DNA from: Pseudomonadota bacterium | GTDB taxonomy: Bacteria; Pseudomonadota; Gammaproteobacteria; Burkholderiales; Methylophilaceae | Assembly (NCBI GenBank): GCA_029549705.1 | Contig: JAKPIR010000041.1 | Location: forward strand, 1-10,028 | Direction of reading: 5' to 3' | Length of the DNA: 10,028 nucleotides | Part shown: in pieces, positions 7,380 to 10,028 of the stretch | How the letters are laid out: every line of letters begins with the position of its first letter | Position numbering within the stretch: position 1 is the first letter of the stretch | Program-made: the position numbers and the translations under genes | Notes under the pieces: generated by a model | The model's input: the letters and a program-made list of their open reading frames with translations, nothing else | Told to the model about the DNA's origin: nothing | The model's database searches: none

Positions 7380-7480
7380 ATTGAGCGCTGTCTTCAATTC
7401 ACTAAATAAAGTCGATAACAAGTCGTTGGAACATGGTTACAATTTTAGTGTAAGCAATTAATGTGCCGTCATTTGGCTTT

Positions 7481-8059
7481 TCATTTGCTATTACAAATTC
7501 TAAAGCGATAAGGCACAAGATGATGCATCACGATTAGTGCAATCTGTGCGAGTATGCCAACTATTAACGGCGACAAATCTAAAAAATTAACAGGTGGAAC
7601 GTATTTTCTTACCGTTTTAAGCAGTGGTTTTGTGATTGCATTTAAGACTTCCGCAATAGGGTTATGCGGTGCAACCCAGCCCAAAATCACGTAAACAATC
7701 AGTACAATCAAGACCAGATATAAGCTGATTTTGACAAGCCCGACCAAGCTAAACAGTAGCAAAATAGCACCTTTTGAAAAGGTTGAAATGAGCGCTAAGT
7801 TGCCACTGACGGCCAGCGTGCTATAGAGGATGAGTTGACTTAGAAATGCAGCCAAAAGACTGGAAGTGTCGATTTTTCCGAGGCTGGGAATGATTCTGCG
7901 CAATGGTTTAATTGCAAAATTAGTCATGACGAAAACGCTATGCGAAAGCGGGTTTTGGTAAGGTGCCTGAATATGTTGCAGGTAAAATCGTAGTAAAAAA
8001 TTGGCCGCTAAAAAATCAAGTATCGTCTTGATTAAGAATACAAAAATAGAATTCAGCAT
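7481..8059 (-). CDS. yggT: YggT family integral membrane protein
   Basis: A 192-residue membrane protein with two YGGT repeats. Repeat one covers about residues 5-60 (LRFYLQ, NPLSHSVFVMTNFAIKPLRRIIPSLG), followed by hydrophobic stretches at about 66-85 and 90-108. Repeat two covers about 115-178 (ILGWVAPHNPIAEVLNAITK, PLLKTVRKYVP, LDLSPLIVGILAQIAL). Each repeat has the usual helix, a loop with NP and P-L-R/K, and a second helix. The molecular function is not established; the E. coli gene has been linked to osmotic stress tolerance. The ATG at 8059 is only five bases after the proC stop, and its ribosome site (AAAGGGAT) lies within the last codons of proC, so translational coupling is likely. 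The yggS-proC-yggT order is well known in other proteobacteria. Confidence 0.94.
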   Translation of the reverse strand: MLNSIFVFLIKTILDFLAANFLLRFYLQHIQAPYQNPLSHSVFVMTNFAIKPLRRIIPSLGKIDTSSLLAAFLSQLILYSTLAVSGNLALISTFSKGAILLLFSLVGLVKISLYLVLIVLIVYVILGWVAPHNPIAEVLNAITKPLLKTVRKYVPPVNFLDLSPLIVGILAQIALIVMHHLVPYRFRICNSK

Positions 8060-8064
8060 AGTGG

Positions 8065-8901
8065 TTATCCCTTTCCTAGCAGCGTGCCAAGTTCGTTGGC
8101 GCGCCTAGCTGCAGCTTCAGTTGCGGCCTGAATAATGCCTTTGGTGTTGGCGCGTTCAAGTGCCAAAATACCTTGCTCAGTAGTGCCGCCCTTTGAAGTC
8201 AGTTGCGCGCGCAAGGTTTGAATATCAATCGCACTTTGTTTGGCGAGCAAACTAGCGCCGGCGAATGTTTCAAGAGACAGTAAGCGCGCCTCATCTAACG
8301 TCAGCCCAAGCTTAATCGCCGCTTCTTGTAGTGCTTCAATCAAGTAGAACACATAAGCAGGGCCGCTGCCTGAAATAGCCGTCACAGCATCCATTTTATG
8401 CTCTTCACTTAGCCATAATGTTTTACCGACGGCTGATAAAATTTGCTCAGCCTGCAAGCGTTGCGTTTCGTTGACGCTTGGGGTGGCAAACAGGGCGGAA
8501 ACACCCGCCTGAATTTGCGCGGGGGTGTTGGGCATCACGCGCACTATGGCAGCGTAGCCGCCGAGCCAACTTGCAATGGCATCACATTGCACACCAGCTG
8601 CAATTGAAATAATCAGCGGGGACGATTTTCTGGATATTTTTTTAGCAAGATTTTGACAAACTTCTTGCAGAATTTGCGGCTTTACGGCTAAAACGATGAT
8701 ATTTTGACAAGTTGCACTGTCGAGATTCTCGACATAAGTGTCGAGATTTTGTACACCATAAGTGGCGCTCAGCTGTGTCCGTTTTTCAGCATCTGGCTCT
8801 ATTACGGTAATGTGAGACATTTCAAAACCGTTGGTTTTTAAGCCGCCAATGATCGCGCTTGCCATGTTGCCGCCGCCGATAAAATGAATGTGGATGCTCA
8901 T
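8065..8901 (-). CDS. proC: Pyrroline-5-carboxylate reductase
   Basis: Catalyses the last step of proline synthesis: reduction of 1-pyrroline-5-carboxylate to L-proline with NAD(P)H, in the cytoplasm. The 278 residues fit the family (about 270). An N-terminal Rossmann fold shows FIGGGNMASAIIGGL (7-21), then LAVKPQ (71-76), SIAAGV (99-104) and RVMPNTPA (121-128). The C-terminal dimer and substrate domain shows AVTAISGSGPAYVFYLIEAL (172-191) and the signature region LTSKGGTTEQGI (234-245). All key blocks are present. Start ATG at 8901 has a modest CAGGGC upstream. It lies 98 bases after yggS and five bases before yggT. Confidence 0.97.
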   Translation of the reverse strand: MSIHIHFIGGGNMASAIIGGLKTNGFEMSHITVIEPDAEKRTQLSATYGVQNLDTYVENLDSATCQNIIVLAVKPQILQEVCQNLAKKISRKSSPLIISIAAGVQCDAIASWLGGYAAIVRVMPNTPAQIQAGVSALFATPSVNETQRLQAEQILSAVGKTLWLSEEHKMDAVTAISGSGPAYVFYLIEALQEAAIKLGLTLDEARLLSLETFAGASLLAKQSAIDIQTLRAQLTSKGGTTEQGILALERANTKGIIQAATEAAARRANELGTLLGKG

Positions 8902-8999
8902 ATTGCCCTGTCTGTTTGTTCAATGGTTATGGATATCATATTGAAGCGGCGTTGTCGTGTCTATGTGATTGCCATTTATCAATTTAAGAAAATATTCTG

Positions 9000-9680
9000 C
9001 TAACGCCTTGCGCCAAAGATTGCCGCACCGATTCGCACAATGGTGGCGCCTTGTTCGATGGCAATCGGGTAATCGTCTGACATGCCAATTGAAAGTGTAT
9101 CTAAGGCAAATCCTTTCGCATTAAGCGCTTCGTAGCAAAGCCGTACTTGTTTAAACTGCTCGCGCTGTACCGCAATATCCTGTGTTGGCGCAGGAATTGC
9201 CATGAGCCCACGTAGTTTTACACGGGGGAGATGTGAAATTTCACTTGCAAGCGCTAATAGCGCTTCTGGCGCTACGCCGCTTTTGCTTTCTTCATGGCTG
9301 ATATTGATTTGAATACAAATTTGCAATGGCGGTAAATCAATAGGCCTGGCATCATTGAGTCGCTGGGCGATTTTCAGCCGGTCTACGCTATGAACCCAAG
9401 AAAAATGTTGGGCGATGGCCTGTGTTTTGTTGCTCTGTATTGGGCCAATAAAATGCCATTCAATGGACAAATCCGTCAATTGTGCCTGTTTATCGAGCGC
9501 TTCTTGTAAATAATTTTCACCAAACATGATTTGACCGGCACTAAAAGCCTCACGCACGTCCGCTGCAGGTTTGGATTTACTCACAGCCAGTATGTGCACG
9601 GCCTGCGGGCAGCCGTAATCATCTCTAACTGATTGAATGCGCGCGCGAATTGCTTGTAGTCGGCTATGAATTGAGGTCAT
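9000..9680 (-). CDS. yggS: PLP homeostasis protein, YggS/PROSC (PLPBP) family
   Basis: A 226-residue single-domain protein with the fold-type III barrel of alanine racemase. It binds pyridoxal 5'-phosphate and keeps free vitamin B6 and the linked amino- and keto-acid pools in balance; no enzyme reaction is known for the family. The PLP lysine is Lys35 in LAVSKSKP (31-38). Other landmarks are FGENYLQEA (53-61), EWHFIGPIQSNK (74-85), VHSVDR, RGLMAIPAP, and the phosphate-binding C-terminus LSIGMSDDYPIAIEQGATI followed by VRIGAAIFGARR. ATG at 9680 is the start, with a weak AAGTG upstream. It is the first gene of the yggS-proC-yggT run and is divergent from pilT across a 133-base gap. Confidence 0.96.
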   Translation of the reverse strand: MTSIHSRLQAIRARIQSVRDDYGCPQAVHILAVSKSKPAADVREAFSAGQIMFGENYLQEALDKQAQLTDLSIEWHFIGPIQSNKTQAIAQHFSWVHSVDRLKIAQRLNDARPIDLPPLQICIQINISHEESKSGVAPEALLALASEISHLPRVKLRGLMAIPAPTQDIAVQREQFKQVRLCYEALNAKGFALDTLSIGMSDDYPIAIEQGATIVRIGAAIFGARR

Positions 9681-9690
9681 AATGCACTTG

Positions 9691-9745
9691 GTTAATATTT
9701 GTTATAGAGTAAATTAACATCTTGAAATAACTTCTTGATTAACAT
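9691..9745. repeat. Repeated ATTAAC elements in the yggS-pilT divergent gap
   Basis: GTTAAT at 9691-9696 is the exact reverse complement of ATTAAC at 9713-9718. The 8-base word ATTAACAT occurs at 9713-9720 and again at 9738-9745, exactly 25 bases apart. The arrangement lies between two divergent starts and reaches the -10 box of the proposed pilT promoter. It could be an operator, but the gap is AT-rich and chance recurrence is possible. Confidence 0.35.
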
Positions 9746-9750
9746 ACAGT
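9722..9750 (+). promoter_or_regulatory. Probable sigma-70 promoter for pilT
   Basis: TTGAAA (9722-9727; 5 of 6 to TTGACA), a 17-base spacer, and TACAGT (9745-9750; 4 of 6 to TATAAT) lie 64 bases upstream of the pilT start. Box quality and spacing are good for an unaided guess. One of the ATTAAC repeats overlaps the end of the spacer, where a bound protein could interfere with polymerase. Confidence 0.5.
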
Positions 9751-9813
9751 ATCGTCATAGCCATTTTAAATCATTTTTAGTCATATCGGCATCAATTATT
9801 ACAGGAGCCAGTT

Positions 9814-10028
9814 GTGGATATTTCAGATTTACTCGCATTCTCAGTAAAAAACAAGGCCTCGGATTTACATCTTTCAGCAGGGTTGCCACCGATGATCCGT
9901 GTGCACGGGGATATTCGCCGCATCAATGTGCCGCCTATGGACCACACGCAGGTACACGATATGATGTACGACATCATGGGCGATGGGCAGCGTAAAGTCT
10001 TTGAAGAAACGCTGGAATGCGACTTTTC
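9814..10028 (+). CDS. pilT: Type IV pilus retraction ATPase PilT, N-terminal part
   Basis: The first 71 codons of PilT, cut by the window edge. PilT is a hexameric cytoplasmic ATPase that drives depolymerisation and retraction of type IV pili, giving twitching motility and helping DNA uptake. The N-terminal PAS-like domain is recognisable from MDISDLLAFSVKNKASDLHL, then SAGLPPMIRVHGDIRRI, then YDIMGD, QRK.FEE and LE.DF, a close match in order and spacing to the Pseudomonas aeruginosa protein. The Walker A and B motifs lie beyond the window. The start is GTG at 9814 with a strong AGGAG six bases upstream (9803-9807). The gene is divergent from yggS, a linkage well known in Pseudomonas and betaproteobacteria. 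Confidence 0.96.
   Translation, partial: MDISDLLAFSVKNKASDLHLSAGLPPMIRVHGDIRRINVPPMDHTQVHDMMYDIMGDGQRKVFEETLECDF

Noticed and set aside
8902..8999. Small gene or promoter in the yggS-proC gap
   Set aside because: No open frame with a ribosome site and no convincing -35/-10 pair could be read in these 98 bases.

Overview
The window is a compact stretch of bacterial chromosome, about 45% GC by eye, with housekeeping genes and no sign of mobile DNA, rRNA, tRNA or CRISPR. Gene content and order (nudJ-mnmA, maf-rng, and pilT divergent from yggS-proC-yggT) point to a beta- or gammaproteobacterium. Protein flavour and base composition suggest a Methylotenera-like member of the Methylophilaceae (Betaproteobacteria). 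The genus is an impression, not a demonstrated identification.

Layout. Positions 1-2974 lie on the minus strand. In transcription order they hold a MarC-family membrane protein, a NudJ-type Nudix hydrolase, the tRNA 2-thiouridylase MnmA, and a membrane-anchored TPR protein that runs off the left edge. Positions 3079-5160 lie on the plus strand and hold maf (a nucleotide pyrophosphatase of the dTTP/UTP type) and rng (RNase G). The gap 5161-5267 separates two convergent transcription units and carries a probable two-way terminator plus further hairpins. Positions 5268-9680 are again on the minus strand. They hold yggS (PLP homeostasis), proC (pyrroline-5-carboxylate reductase), yggT (integral membrane protein) and, last, a large dynamin-like GTPase. 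At the right edge the twitching-motility ATPase gene pilT starts on the plus strand, divergent from yggS, with a strong Shine-Dalgarno and a readable sigma-70-like promoter.

How the genes relate. nudJ and mnmA are neighbours in E. coli too. maf and rng follow mreBCD in E. coli and many relatives, although mre genes are not seen here. The pilT / yggS-proC-yggT block matches the arrangement known from Pseudomonas and many betaproteobacteria. The least ordinary gene is the dynamin-like GTPase at the end of the yggS-proC-yggT run. It is a single copy rather than a tandem pair, its P-loop begins with Ala, and no transmembrane paddle is evident. The TPR protein at the left edge combines a two-helix membrane domain like the cardiolipin synthase N-terminus with TPR-like repeats.

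I found no convincing undescribed system. The items most worth checking are the role of the dynamin-like protein, the repeated ATTAAC elements between yggS and pilT, and the membrane-TPR protein. There is no gene-free stretch longer than 300 bases; the longest gaps are about 100-135 bases.
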